From: JAXDAY01 sp034679345
Lineage (GTDB): Bacteria; Eisenbacteria; RBG-16-71-46; CAIMUX01; VGJL01
Assembly (NCBI GenBank): GCA_034679345.1
Contig: JAXDAY010000021.1
Span: 1-61,354 of the forward strand
Length of the DNA stretch: 61,354 bases
Direction of reading: 5' to 3'
Shown: piece after piece, positions 23,482-31,770 of the stretch
Position numbering within the stretch: the first letter of the stretch is position 1
Layout of the letters: every line of letters starts with the position of its first letter
Notes under the pieces: model-generated
What the model saw: the letters and a program-made list of their open reading frames with translations, nothing else
What the model was told of the DNA's origin: nothing
Databases searched by the model: none
Program-made: the position numbers and the translations under genes

Positions 23482-26400
23482 TCACCTCCAGCCCCGGATG
23501 GTGATCGTCGGCTCGACATCCCTCAGCGAGTTGGGCGCATCCTCGTAAGCGACTCCCGTCCTGGCGACCTCGTGCGCTAGGTCTCCGAGCACGACGGGGC
23601 GCTGAGGCAGATTGATGAGGGTCGACTCGTAGTAAACGAGCCTCCCGCCCGTGCGTGCCGCGAGCTGCTGCCAGCAGTCGAGTTCCGAGCCCGAGTGATC
23701 TTGCGTGTCCATGGGCAGCGGCCTTCTGGACGACGGTTGAGCACGAGATCTTTCCTCGAAAAGGAGTGGGATGGCGTCTACGTCGGCGTTGCGTCGCACG
23801 GTTGCCATCTCGTGAGCGAGGCAGTGGATTCCACGCTGGATCCTCTGCTGAACCCGCCATCTATCATGAACCGGGATGCACCCCCCCGCTCCCTCGAGCC
23901 AGGCCGCCTGCCGCAAGAGGGCCACCGCGACCGGGCCGAGCGCCCTGTCGCGCGCTCGGGGGGCAAACGGGTTCACAGTGATCGGCTCAACAAAGCTATA
24001 GAGCAGGTTGTGGTAGGTCGCGAAGAACTCGTAATGGTTCAGGTCCCTGGGGCGCGATGCGCGGAAGAACGTGACGATGAGCCCTCCCCGACTGCGACCC
24101 ACTCGGCCAGTGGCCTGAATGTAGGCTGACGTGGTCTTTGGCTGTCCATGAACGACCATGAGTCCCAGCCGATCCACGTCCACACCTGTCCCAAACATCG
24201 ACGTCGCCACGACCACGTTGACAGGTGCAGTCGCCCCCCCGAGCGATGCTTGAAGCTGGCCAAGCAGCGCGGGGAGGAGCATCGGGTCCTGACCGCTCCG
24301 CAACTCGAGCGGTTCGTCCTCTTCCAGGACTCGTGACGGCGTACCGATCGCGGCAAGACGCTGCGGGATGTCCTGCCTCGTCAGGGCGACAGCCCCCCTG
24401 AGCTCGCGGATCGCGTTGAAGTAGCCCACCAGCGTCCAGAAGGGATCCAGATCGACGTCCGGGATCCCGGCGCTTCGCCTTTCGGCAACATGCTCCAGCA
24501 GCCGCGACCAGATCCGCACGATTGGTGTCTGAGCTCCGCGCCCGGGAGCGCAAACACCCACGTAAAGGCGACCCGGCGGATCAGCGTCCAGGGGGTGAAT
24601 CCGCCCTGTCCTCGCGAAGAATGTGTCATCCACGCTGAGGCCCGGAGGGGGGAAGACGGCTAGCTCGCGGACATAGAGCGACTGGACCTGCGATGCGGCG
24701 TTCCGGACGGTCGCTGTTGACGCGATGTACTTCGGTCGGGACCAACCATCCCCGTGAACCGCCGAGGCAAGCAGATCCACGGCTGTCTCGTACAGGCCCA
24801 CCATGCTGCCCAGCGGGCCTTCGATCAGGTGAAGCTCGTCCTGGAGGATGAGATCGGGGGGCGCGAAGGGCGGCACAGGCATGTTCCTGCCCGACCCAGG
24901 GTTCTGGAGTGGCGCGGATGGAAGTGCCGCAGGACCGAGGGGGGGACACCAGTTCCTGTGATAGCCCAGATGCTCGTTGTAGCTCTCCACATTCCCAAAG
25001 AGGGAGGCCGCTCTCGGCTCGAACGATAGCCGCGCGAATTTGTCTACTGTCGCGACAACTATCGACGGACACCACTGGTAGATCTGCTCGTCGACCGTCC
25101 AGGCGGGGATCGGACACCGGGTCATCGCACCGGCCGCACCCAAGAAGGCCGGGATGACGGGCCACGGCCCAGTCGGGCGCGTCTCGCTCCACGCCATGTC
25201 CCGGTTCAGATCACAGGACGGATTCGGACAGAAGATCTCGAAATCGATCGGCTTGTTTGAACGACTCCTCCCCCAGCGCATGGACCGCAGGAAGTAGCCA
25301 GGTCTACTTGCCCGGGCAGCCACGAGCCAGGTCTCGGGTCCCATCGCCCGGCGCACATGCTCCCTGAACCACGCGTCGACTGTCTCTGGCTTCGCTTGAT
25401 CGGACAGGCTGAAGTGGATCGACAGCGTGCAGAACTGAGGGTCCTGATGTATGTCAATTTGGCGGTAAGCAACGTCGAATGGAGGAGAGGAAAACTCTGC
25501 TTCTGATGGTGGTGTCGAGGCCCTGGCAGCGTCACCGAGCACAAAATGCAAGGTCACCGACTCGCCGCGCTGAAATCCATCAGGAGAGATCGCGAGGTGA
25601 CTCGAACAGGCCGGGCAGGTGAGGACCTGCGCTGGCTCACCCTCTCCCGCTCCACGCCCTTCGAGTGTGGAAAGGGCACCGTGGACAGGGATCAGGCGAC
25701 CAGCGCGATCCCTGTATGTGAAGTCCTGAAGGTTGTTGGGCGTCACGGCGCCGCCAACCCAGAGTCCGGTGGAGAACCGCAAACCGCCCCAGATGTCCTC
25801 GGCCCGATCCGGGCAAGCAGACGGACGCCAGCCCCGGGCGCCGGAGCTGCGATCGACCCGCAGCATCTCGCAGGCGGTGATGAGTGCAAGGGCACGACGG
25901 AACTGCTGGATCGTGAGGAGTCGAAGCGTGTAGCGAGACAGGACGGCAACGCCGGCTCCGCCGTGCCCCTCGCCGTCCCTGAGAGCTTTCAGGCGACGGT
26001 AGGCCATGGTGAAGGCCGCCAGCCCCAAGTAGGCCTCGGTCTTCCCCCCGCCAGTCGGGAACCACAGGAGATCACAGACCGACCGGTCGCCGTGGCCGCG
26101 GTCCGCAATCGCAGGAAGATTGAGCAGCTGGAAGGCGAGCTGGAACGGCCACCAGCTGTTGACCCGCCCCTTTGTCCATCGTGACTGTATGGCGATTGCC
26201 CTGTTTGCGAAGCAGAAGGCGAGGCGGACGTCGTCGTCGCGTGCGAGGAGATCGATGCCGGCCCGGATCCGGCCCAGGACAGCTCGGCAGCCATGGAGGT
26301 GCCGGCGCGCAGTCTCCTGCTCGTCCGGACCAAGAGCCGCGATATCGGCCTCTCTCACCTGTATCCACGTCTCGTACCCCGCCGCTAGCGGGTCGAGGCC

Positions 26401-27387
26401 GGTCCGCATCTGCGTGGGATCCCACGCCTCGGAAACCCACTCCGGCGAGAATTGCGGTTCATGCAAGTCCGCGGGCCACGTCTTGTCCGGGGCGTTGACC
26501 GGGACAACCGGCACGTACTCCGTGCGGACATCCGGGGGCGAGAACCGACTGGCCGCCGGCTGGCCGAGGACCTCCTGGCCGTCCAGCCATGTGAACGGGA
26601 CGTCCGACGGGGAAGTCAAAGTGGGGTGCGCCCGCTCCGGGTCGATCTCGGACCATGTCGTGGAGCACAGGTGGCCGCGGGCAAACGAGCGCCGCTCCCG
26701 GTACTGAAGCGCGAGAGACTGCTGATCCTCGTCATCGCTCGTTCCCCGTCCCTCGTCCAGCGAGACCACCTGCGTTCCGGGCCGGCATCGGACCCGGATC
26801 TGGGGCTGGAAGAGGTGCTCCTCAGTCCCGGGCCTCCCCTCGCAGCTCGTCACGTTGACCAGGAACACGGAAACACGCCAGCGTCCCTCGTGCCACCTCG
26901 ATCGGACATGGACACGGATACCGGCGTCGGAGGCCGGTGTGAGCTGATGACCTCGCGTGCAGCTGATCTCTTCCCAGACCTGCACATCGGGATGACGCTC
27001 CCAACCGCCCCCGGCCACCTGCCGGTACCTCGCCCAAGAGCAGCACAGATCGACCGCAGGCCCGTCACCGTCCAGGCAGAAGGACAGGCCGAGCGATGCG
27101 GGACGAGAACGTGGATCGAGAGCTGGCGACGGCAGTGCGGTAGGATCGAAGCAAGGTGACGCGACGCCTGGTCCCGGGTCCATCTGGTCGTCAGGCATGA
27201 AACCTTGGTCACCTACCAGATCATCGTCCGCGTCGAGCTCGACGGAACCGGGTCGGTGTGGCGCCAGCACTCCCGCGATGTACTCGTCCACCGGGTCCTC
27301 GTCGGAGCGAAGAGTCTCCCTCGCACCTCCCCGCGGCCCGAGGATCTCGCGAACCAGTGCGCTCAGGACGAGCTCTCTCTCAGCCAT
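23482..27387 (-). CDS. drmA: DISARM helicase DrmA
   Basis: A 1301-residue SF2 helicase. The ATG at 27387 overlaps the end of the upstream GHKL gene by 8 bases and follows GGGAG; the frame's longer N-terminus (to 27567) lies inside that gene and is rejected. Motifs: Walker A FPTGGGKTEAYL (~443-454), DELH box in LQDELHLIEG (~848-857), STAT (~890-893), then lobe 2 with VVVATSMFGTGVDVDRL and QATGRVGRSRGG (~1091-1102). Large inserts with Cys pairs (CPAC near 591, CPNPSC near 720) may bind zinc. These match the DISARM helicase paired with DrmB. It probably loads onto incoming DNA and blocks or unwinds it. Confidence 0.92.
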   Translation of the reverse strand: MAERELVLSALVREILGPRGGARETLRSDEDPVDEYIAGVLAPHRPGSVELDADDDLVGDQGFMPDDQMDPGPGVASPCFDPTALPSPALDPRSRPASLGLSFCLDGDGPAVDLCCSWARYRQVAGGGWERHPDVQVWEEISCTRGHQLTPASDAGIRVHVRSRWHEGRWRVSVFLVNVTSCEGRPGTEEHLFQPQIRVRCRPGTQVVSLDEGRGTSDDEDQQSLALQYRERRSFARGHLCSTTWSEIDPERAHPTLTSPSDVPFTWLDGQEVLGQPAASRFSPPDVRTEYVPVVPVNAPDKTWPADLHEPQFSPEWVSEAWDPTQMRTGLDPLAAGYETWIQVREADIAALGPDEQETARRHLHGCRAVLGRIRAGIDLLARDDDVRLAFCFANRAIAIQSRWTKGRVNSWWPFQLAFQLLNLPAIADRGHGDRSVCDLLWFPTGGGKTEAYLGLAAFTMAYRRLKALRDGEGHGGAGVAVLSRYTLRLLTIQQFRRALALITACEMLRVDRSSGARGWRPSACPDRAEDIWGGLRFSTGLWVGGAVTPNNLQDFTYRDRAGRLIPVHGALSTLEGRGAGEGEPAQVLTCPACSSHLAISPDGFQRGESVTLHFVLGDAARASTPPSEAEFSSPPFDVAYRQIDIHQDPQFCTLSIHFSLSDQAKPETVDAWFREHVRRAMGPETWLVAARASRPGYFLRSMRWGRSRSNKPIDFEIFCPNPSCDLNRDMAWSETRPTGPWPVIPAFLGAAGAMTRCPIPAWTVDEQIYQWCPSIVVATVDKFARLSFEPRAASLFGNVESYNEHLGYHRNWCPPLGPAALPSAPLQNPGSGRNMPVPPFAPPDLILQDELHLIEGPLGSMVGLYETAVDLLASAVHGDGWSRPKYIASTATVRNAASQVQSLYVRELAVFPPPGLSVDDTFFARTGRIHPLDADPPGRLYVGVCAPGRGAQTPIVRIWSRLLEHVAERRSAGIPDVDLDPFWTLVGYFNAIRELRGAVALTRQDIPQRLAAIGTPSRVLEEDEPLELRSGQDPMLLPALLGQLQASLGGATAPVNVVVATSMFGTGVDVDRLGLMVVHGQPKTTSAYIQATGRVGRSRGGLIVTFFRASRPRDLNHYEFFATYHNLLYSFVEPITVNPFAPRARDRALGPVAVALLRQAAWLEGAGGCIPVHDRWRVQQRIQRGIHCLAHEMATVRRNADVDAIPLLFEERSRAQPSSRRPLPMDTQDHSGSELDCWQQLAARTGGRLVYYESTLINLPQRPVVLGDLAHEVARTGVAYEDAPNSLRDVEPTITIRGWR

Positions 27388-29605
27388 CGACGTCTCCCTC
27401 AGAACCGTCCTCCGGCACGATGCATGCACGATCCAGGTCGAGGACAAAGGCCGCGCCGCATGCCCAGTCGGGCACGAGATCCTCCTCGTCCGCGCCAGCG
27501 AGCCGTAGAGATCCGCCGATGCTGCCGGCAAGCTCGGAGGAGATGTACAGCCCGAGCCCCTTGCCACCGGCCTTCATGGTGAAGAACGGATCGAAGATGT
27601 GAGACTCCGCCTCCCGGTCAACACCCGGGCCGCTGTCCACCACGAGGATCCGCGAGGTCTCCGCGGAGAGCACGATTGCCACCCGCCGGAGCTGTCCCTC
27701 TTGGACGGTGGGAACCCAGGAGCAGGCGTTGTGAACGAGGTTATCCAGGATCTGGAGGAGCGGGGTCGGCTTCACCTTCGACGTGAAGTTCGCGCCCTCG
27801 ACGCACGCCTCGATCTGGCCGGCTGAAAGATGGACTCTGTTCAGCTCGATAGCTAGCTCAGCATACTCCCTCGTGCTGATCTTCCGAGCCTTCTGGGCTC
27901 GCCCGGTCATCTCATAGGGAGCGAGCACCCGGAACTCGCTCTTGAGCGTTTCCAAGCTCGCCTGGAGAGCTCTAAGGGAAGCATGTGCCTGTTCATCGCC
28001 ACGGAGAACTCTCTCGATGACCTTCATCGCCTCGGCGGCCGCGGCGACATTCCTGCCGAACTCATGAACCACCCGCTCGGCGGCGAGACCCGTCCCCGCC
28101 AGATGGAGGAACATCTCGCTCTTGCTGTCGCGCTCCCGGATTGACTCCTCGGTGCCATTGATGTGCTCGATGATCAGCTCGACCGCCCGCCTCTGGGACA
28201 CGGTTTGGAGCTCAGGCTGAACATCTGCAGACTCAGATCCCGACTCCCCGCCAGCAATAATCTCACTCGGAACCGAGACCTCGATGTCCTCCCGGGCTGT
28301 CTCTCGAACAGCGGTGGCAATGACACGAGCGCCCTCGATATCGCCATCAATCCTTCGAGGGCGCTTCCTCCCCCCTTCGGGACGGTCGTTCTTCCAGTAC
28401 TTTGTAAACTGGCGAATCGCAGCTCGAACGAGGGCACGCATGTCCAGGAAAGCCTCGTTCTCGATGAGGCCCTCGCGGTTGGTCTTGTCCCGCAGCAGGA
28501 GATTCGAAGACTGGTCGAACTGAACGAGACCGATGACCTGGTTGTTGCCAATCCGATCCGCTGGTGCCTGGATGCGTTCTTGGTCGAGGAGCAGCCAGTC
28601 GTCGCCCGGCTCACCGTAGGGAAGAATTCGCAGCCCGTCCCGGAAGAGGGATACACCGCACAATGCGTCGAGTTCTCGCTTGGAGACCTGGCTCTCCTGC
28701 AGATGGTCCTTCGTCCGGTCCCAGACATAGAGGTTGATGTAGAAAGGGCCGCACCGGGGCGACTCTCCCTGCATCTCATCTCGTGCGAGGGAAACCAGGT
28801 CCACGCTCTCGGCTTCCTCGCGACGGGCAACGGCCGGATGCTTGCACGTATACTCCAAGTCGCACCTGCCGCGCTCGTCCACCAAGGCTCGGAACTCGTA
28901 GTGCGCCTTGGGCAGGATATCCGTCGGGTCGATGTTCTCCAGCTCGGGGAACTCTGGACAGATCAGGCGGACCCTGAAACGATGCTCCTCCTCCATGAGC
29001 GGGCTCTGGAGGCGCCGGAGCGTGCGATGCACCTTCTTCAGGAGCTTCTCACTCCACGGCAATCGGGTACGCGTGACCGTGATCTCGGTACCGGTTCTGT
29101 TCTCGGGGAAGGTCTGCGGCCCCCGCTCCACGACTTGCACGCGCAACCCATCCAGGTAGTTCTCGCCTTGATCGAATGCGTCCCAGTCCACGCTGAGCGC
29201 AATCTCCGGTTGATCGCTGGCCCGCGTCACCATCTCTAGCTGCCGGCCAAGCTGGTGCACCGCGAAGCGACCGACTCCCTTCTCGCCGATGGGAAGGCGA
29301 CCTAGGGCGGTGCGCCTGTTCTCCCTCTTGTCCCTCTCCTTATGGTCTGCCGCCGGACTGAGCCACTTCAGCCGGATGTCCTCCAAGGTCATCCCGCAAC
29401 CGTTGTCCCGGATCGTGACGCGGGTTCTCTCGGCGTCGCCGGTGTCCGCGATCTTCACGATCACCTCGGTCGCGTCAGCGTCGTAGGAGTTCTTGACGAG
29501 CTCGATGAGGCCCACGGCGTGGTCACTGATGAGGTGTTCACCGAGTATTGAAACCAATCTCGCGCGGGGTCTGAACGCGAGCTCGTATTCCTTGCCATCG
29601 CTCAC
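27380..29605 (-). CDS. Two-ATPase GHKL protein 1, first enzyme gene of the DISARM-like operon
   Basis: A 741-residue protein from a GTG preceded by GGAGGAG. The N-terminal GHKL domain shows IELVKNSYDADA (N-box, Asn39), DNGCGM (67-72) and GEKGVGRFA (107-115). The middle holds YGEPGDDWLLLDQ (330-342) and TNREGL (375-380), shared with protein 2. A helical segment contains VVHEFGRN with His514-Glu515, where histidine kinases carry their phosphoacceptor H-box. A C-terminal kinase-type ATPase follows: ILDNLVHNACSW (619-630), DSGPGV (657-662) and GGKGLGLYI (680-688). No receiver, sensor or membrane domain is present. It lies 87 bases after the HTH gene and overlaps drmA by 8 bases. Not a known DISARM component; perhaps an ATP-driven sensor or clamp. 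Role is inference. Confidence 0.87.
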   Translation of the reverse strand: MSDGKEYELAFRPRARLVSILGEHLISDHAVGLIELVKNSYDADATEVIVKIADTGDAERTRVTIRDNGCGMTLEDIRLKWLSPAADHKERDKRENRRTALGRLPIGEKGVGRFAVHQLGRQLEMVTRASDQPEIALSVDWDAFDQGENYLDGLRVQVVERGPQTFPENRTGTEITVTRTRLPWSEKLLKKVHRTLRRLQSPLMEEEHRFRVRLICPEFPELENIDPTDILPKAHYEFRALVDERGRCDLEYTCKHPAVARREEAESVDLVSLARDEMQGESPRCGPFYINLYVWDRTKDHLQESQVSKRELDALCGVSLFRDGLRILPYGEPGDDWLLLDQERIQAPADRIGNNQVIGLVQFDQSSNLLLRDKTNREGLIENEAFLDMRALVRAAIRQFTKYWKNDRPEGGRKRPRRIDGDIEGARVIATAVRETAREDIEVSVPSEIIAGGESGSESADVQPELQTVSQRRAVELIIEHINGTEESIRERDSKSEMFLHLAGTGLAAERVVHEFGRNVAAAAEAMKVIERVLRGDEQAHASLRALQASLETLKSEFRVLAPYEMTGRAQKARKISTREYAELAIELNRVHLSAGQIEACVEGANFTSKVKPTPLLQILDNLVHNACSWVPTVQEGQLRRVAIVLSAETSRILVVDSGPGVDREAESHIFDPFFTMKAGGKGLGLYISSELAGSIGGSLRLAGADEEDLVPDWACGAAFVLDLDRACIVPEDGSEGDVDG

Positions 29606-29691
29606 GGTGCTCCTCCTCCCAGCGAGCCACGCGGAATCCCGCTGGACTTCTTCCCCGCGGTGGTGTCATGCGGATCCGGGCTACGCAAGGA

Positions 29692-29946
29692 TCAACCCCC
29701 GCTTCGACTCTGCTTGGCTCGTTGCGATTCACGAAGTCGCACGTTCTTGTTTCTATCCAGACACTCGTCGACATCCTCTCTGCGGAAGCGCCACTGGCTC
29801 CCGACCTTCGAGGCAGGGAGTGTCCCGTTGTTGGCCATCCGGTACACTGTGTCCTTGCTAAGGCGCAGGTACTCGGCCACCTCCCCCAATGTCATGAGCG
29901 CTGCGGGTGCGGCCTTCGAGCTCATCTTGCGACGGGTCATAAGCAT
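29692..29946 (-). CDS. Excisionase-family/BldC-like HTH DNA-binding protein
   Basis: An 84-residue protein. Residues 18-63 form the HTH_17/excisionase winged-helix module: LMTLGEVAEYLRLSKDTVYR (helix-turn-helix), then MANNGTLPASKVGSQWRFRR (wing) and a DVDECLD helix. A basic tail follows. Such proteins bind directly repeated sites and act as recombination directionality factors or as regulators. It is the first gene upstream of the defence operon, with a direct-repeat candidate operator overlapping its own start, so autoregulation of the operon is the simplest reading. No integrase accompanies it. The ribosome binding site before 29946 is weak; an internal ATG at 29940 is possible. Confidence 0.75.
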   Translation of the reverse strand: MLMTRRKMSSKAAPAALMTLGEVAEYLRLSKDTVYRMANNGTLPASKVGSQWRFRREDVDECLDRNKNVRLRESQRAKQSRSGG

Positions 29947-29980
29947 TGCCGAGGATTGCCGAATGCTGCAGGCCTGTCAA
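29945..29980 (-). promoter_or_regulatory. Candidate promoter and direct-repeat operator of the defence operon
   Basis: On the minus strand a perfect TTGACA (29980-29975) is followed after 17 bases by a weak -10 (AATCCT). Two TCGGCAAT direct repeats, 10 bases apart (plus-strand ATTGCCGA at 29945-29952 and 29955-29962), overlap the -10 region and the HTH start codon. One-turn direct repeats fit head-to-tail binding by an excisionase-like regulator. Confidence 0.45.
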
Positions 29981-30099
29981 GAGCTCTTGGGGAGCCACCC
30001 TGGGGCTACAATCCACTAATTGGCAGGGAGTTACAGTATAGGCGTGCAGGCTGGCTTGGACTGGCAGGATGATCGAGAGGCTGCCGACGTTCCGGATGC

Positions 30100-30501
30100 T
30101 CAGCCCTTCCGCATCGATTCGACGATTCCCGGAAGCACCTTCTCCGCCGACCGTCCGATGACGTACCCGCCGAGGCCGATCTCCACGATGTCCCAGAGCT
30201 TGAGGGCCTCGGTCTCGGCCAGGTTCGGCGCCGACCAGCCGAGCCAGCGGAAGACGATCAGGGCCACGAAGACAAGCATCGTGATGGGGCGCCAGGTGCG
30301 CTGGAGCCAGCTCTGGCCCTGCGCCTCGGTCTTGACGACCTCCGCCGCGGCCTTTTCAATCTCGGCGGTTCGCTCCAGGACGGCAGCCTGGAGGGCCTGC
30401 TGGAGTTCAAGCCGCTTCAACTCGTGCTCGGGGTCCGGGAAGATGCGCTCGGCGACCGTGCCGGCGATCTTCCCGAGGATTCCGAGGATCTCTCCGACCA
30501 T
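30100..30501 (-). CDS. Phage holin of the 3TM (gene-transfer-release) type
   Basis: A 133-residue protein. The first ~70 residues are helical and charged (ERIFPDPEHELKRLELQQAL), as in this holin family. Hydrophobic segments lie at about 72-88 (WRPITMLVFVALIVFRWLGW) and near 105-118 (EIGLGGYVIGRSAEK), the last being the family's signature. It would permeabilise the inner membrane for the endolysin encoded 13 bases upstream. It ends the phage remnant; only 153 bases separate it from the defence operon head. Confidence 0.82.
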   Translation of the reverse strand: MVGEILGILGKIAGTVAERIFPDPEHELKRLELQQALQAAVLERTAEIEKAAAEVVKTEAQGQSWLQRTWRPITMLVFVALIVFRWLGWSAPNLAETEALKLWDIVEIGLGGYVIGRSAEKVLPGIVESMRKG

Positions 30502-30514
30502 GGTTCCTTCCTCC

Positions 30515-31015
30515 TCAGGAATACGCCCGGTTGAGCCACCCGTCCCGGAACGCGGCCTGGCTCGCGTCGCGCGCCACCCGGAGTCGGTACTCCCCGGCGG
30601 CTTCCGAACGGATCGCCGCTGTCAGCGCGGCCACGTCCGACCGCCCGGCGGCTCCGCAGGTCTCCGGCCCCAGGAGGCCATCGACCTTGATCCGGATCCC
30701 GCAAGCCCGCAGCGCCCGCTGGAGGCAGAGGATCGCCATCTGGTCGCCGAGGTTCACGGCCAGGTCGAAGACCTTGATGGCCACTGGCTCCGGCAGTCGC
30801 TCGTAGCCGCGGCTGAGCCAGTAGCGCTGCCAGTAGATCTCGATCGCCTGCTCGCGCGTCAGCTCCCGCACGTTGACCTCGGGGTTCCAACGCTGCGAGA
30901 TCCCGAACTTGGTGGGTCCGCCTCGGTCGTCCGGGTGTTCGGTGAAGACCTCCCCCTCGTGTGCGAGAACGACCTCGATCGCCTTCTCGAATAGCTCGCG
31001 GTTCGTCACGGTCAC
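30515..31015 (-). CDS. GH108-type endolysin (N-acetylmuramidase, secretion-activator family)
   Basis: A 166-residue protein whose first codon overlaps the previous stop by four bases. The N-terminal GH108 domain has HEGEVFTEHPDDRGGPTKFG, where the Glu of HEG is the expected catalytic acid and the family usually reads EGG. A C-terminal peptidoglycan-binding-like segment (about 85-166) includes LQRALRACG and VDGLLGPET. It cleaves the glycan backbone of peptidoglycan during lysis. Pairing with the 3TM holin is the standard lysis cassette. Length matches the family. Confidence 0.88.
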   Translation of the reverse strand: MTVTNRELFEKAIEVVLAHEGEVFTEHPDDRGGPTKFGISQRWNPEVNVRELTREQAIEIYWQRYWLSRGYERLPEPVAIKVFDLAVNLGDQMAILCLQRALRACGIRIKVDGLLGPETCGAAGRSDVAALTAAIRSEAAGEYRLRVARDASQAAFRDGWLNRAYS

Positions 31016-31371
31016 CCCTCCCTTCTCGCGAGCTCCAGCCGGAGCGCGCTCAGGACGTCATAGAGGTGACGGCCCTGCTCTTTCATGTCTGTCTCGATCC
31101 CCTTCTGCGTCTCGTTCAGCCGTTCCATCCCGGTGCGGATCTGGATCAGAACCTCGTGGACGTCGTCGAGGGAGTGGTTCCGGGGAGCGAGGGGGCAAAC
31201 GAGCCGCAGCTCGTCGAGTGCGATCTTCGATCCCCCGTTCCCATTGCGCCGCTGCTGCTGCGTTCGCAGGATCTCGACCACCTGGACAGCCAACTTCACC
31301 GAGAGGACCGCAGCCAGAAGCCCAAGCCCTCCGAGCCCCAGGCTCCGTGCGATCTCGAGCGCCTCATTCAT
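31012..31371 (-). CDS. Small phage membrane protein with coiled coil (holin/spanin-like)
   Basis: A 119-residue protein. One hydrophobic helix (about 10-33, LGLGGLGLLAAVLSVKLAVQ) is followed by a basic patch and a long helical C-terminus (about 70-115) rich in E, Q and R with coiled-coil spacing. Its place immediately before the endolysin and holin suggests an auxiliary lysis protein, but no family signature is visible. Confidence 0.6.
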   Translation of the reverse strand: MNEALEIARSLGLGGLGLLAAVLSVKLAVQVVEILRTQQQRRNGNGGSKIALDELRLVCPLAPRNHSLDDVHEVLIQIRTGMERLNETQKGIETDMKEQGRHLYDVLSALRLELARREG

Positions 31372-31389
31372 CGCGTGGTTCCTCCCGGT

Positions 31390-31770
31390 TCATGTGGTCC
31401 CCTCCGTGACGTCGGGCGTGAGCTGGATCGTGCCCTTTTCAATCGTGTAGACCTTCCCGGTCACGAGCTTGATCTGGACGTCGTGGACGAGGCGCTTCGA
31501 CCCAAATTCCGACGTGTCCGCTCCCGTGAGGTCGAAGCGGAGATCGCCATCCGTCCCGGGCCCGCCAGCCGCGACGATCTGCCCCGTCCCGGGGACGTCC
31601 GTGGTTGTGATCCGCTTCTGAAGCTTGGCCTCGTCATCCGGCTGTCTGTGGTGGCGCTTTACGGTGAGCCAAGCGACGGTGATCGCCGCCGGCAGGTCCG
31701 TAACCGTCCGCCGGATCTCCAGATCATCCCCGGCCACGAACCCGGTGATCTCGACCGCAAGGTCGGACAT
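31390..31770 (-). CDS. Phage protein of unknown function (possible baseplate/tail accessory)
   Basis: A 126-residue, beta-rich acidic protein: EITGFVAGDDLEIRRTVTDL, then TVAWLTVKRH, DLRFDLTGADT and LVHDVQIKL. The alternating pattern resembles small BppU-like N-terminal domains of phage baseplate proteins (a strand, then D-x-x-x-R-R-T-V-x-D-L), but this is only a resemblance. It begins within the stop codon of the preceding repeat protein (TGATG), implying coupled translation. Confidence 0.55.
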   Translation of the reverse strand: MSDLAVEITGFVAGDDLEIRRTVTDLPAAITVAWLTVKRHHRQPDDEAKLQKRITTTDVPGTGQIVAAGGPGTDGDLRFDLTGADTSEFGSKRLVHDVQIKLVTGKVYTIEKGTIQLTPDVTEGTT

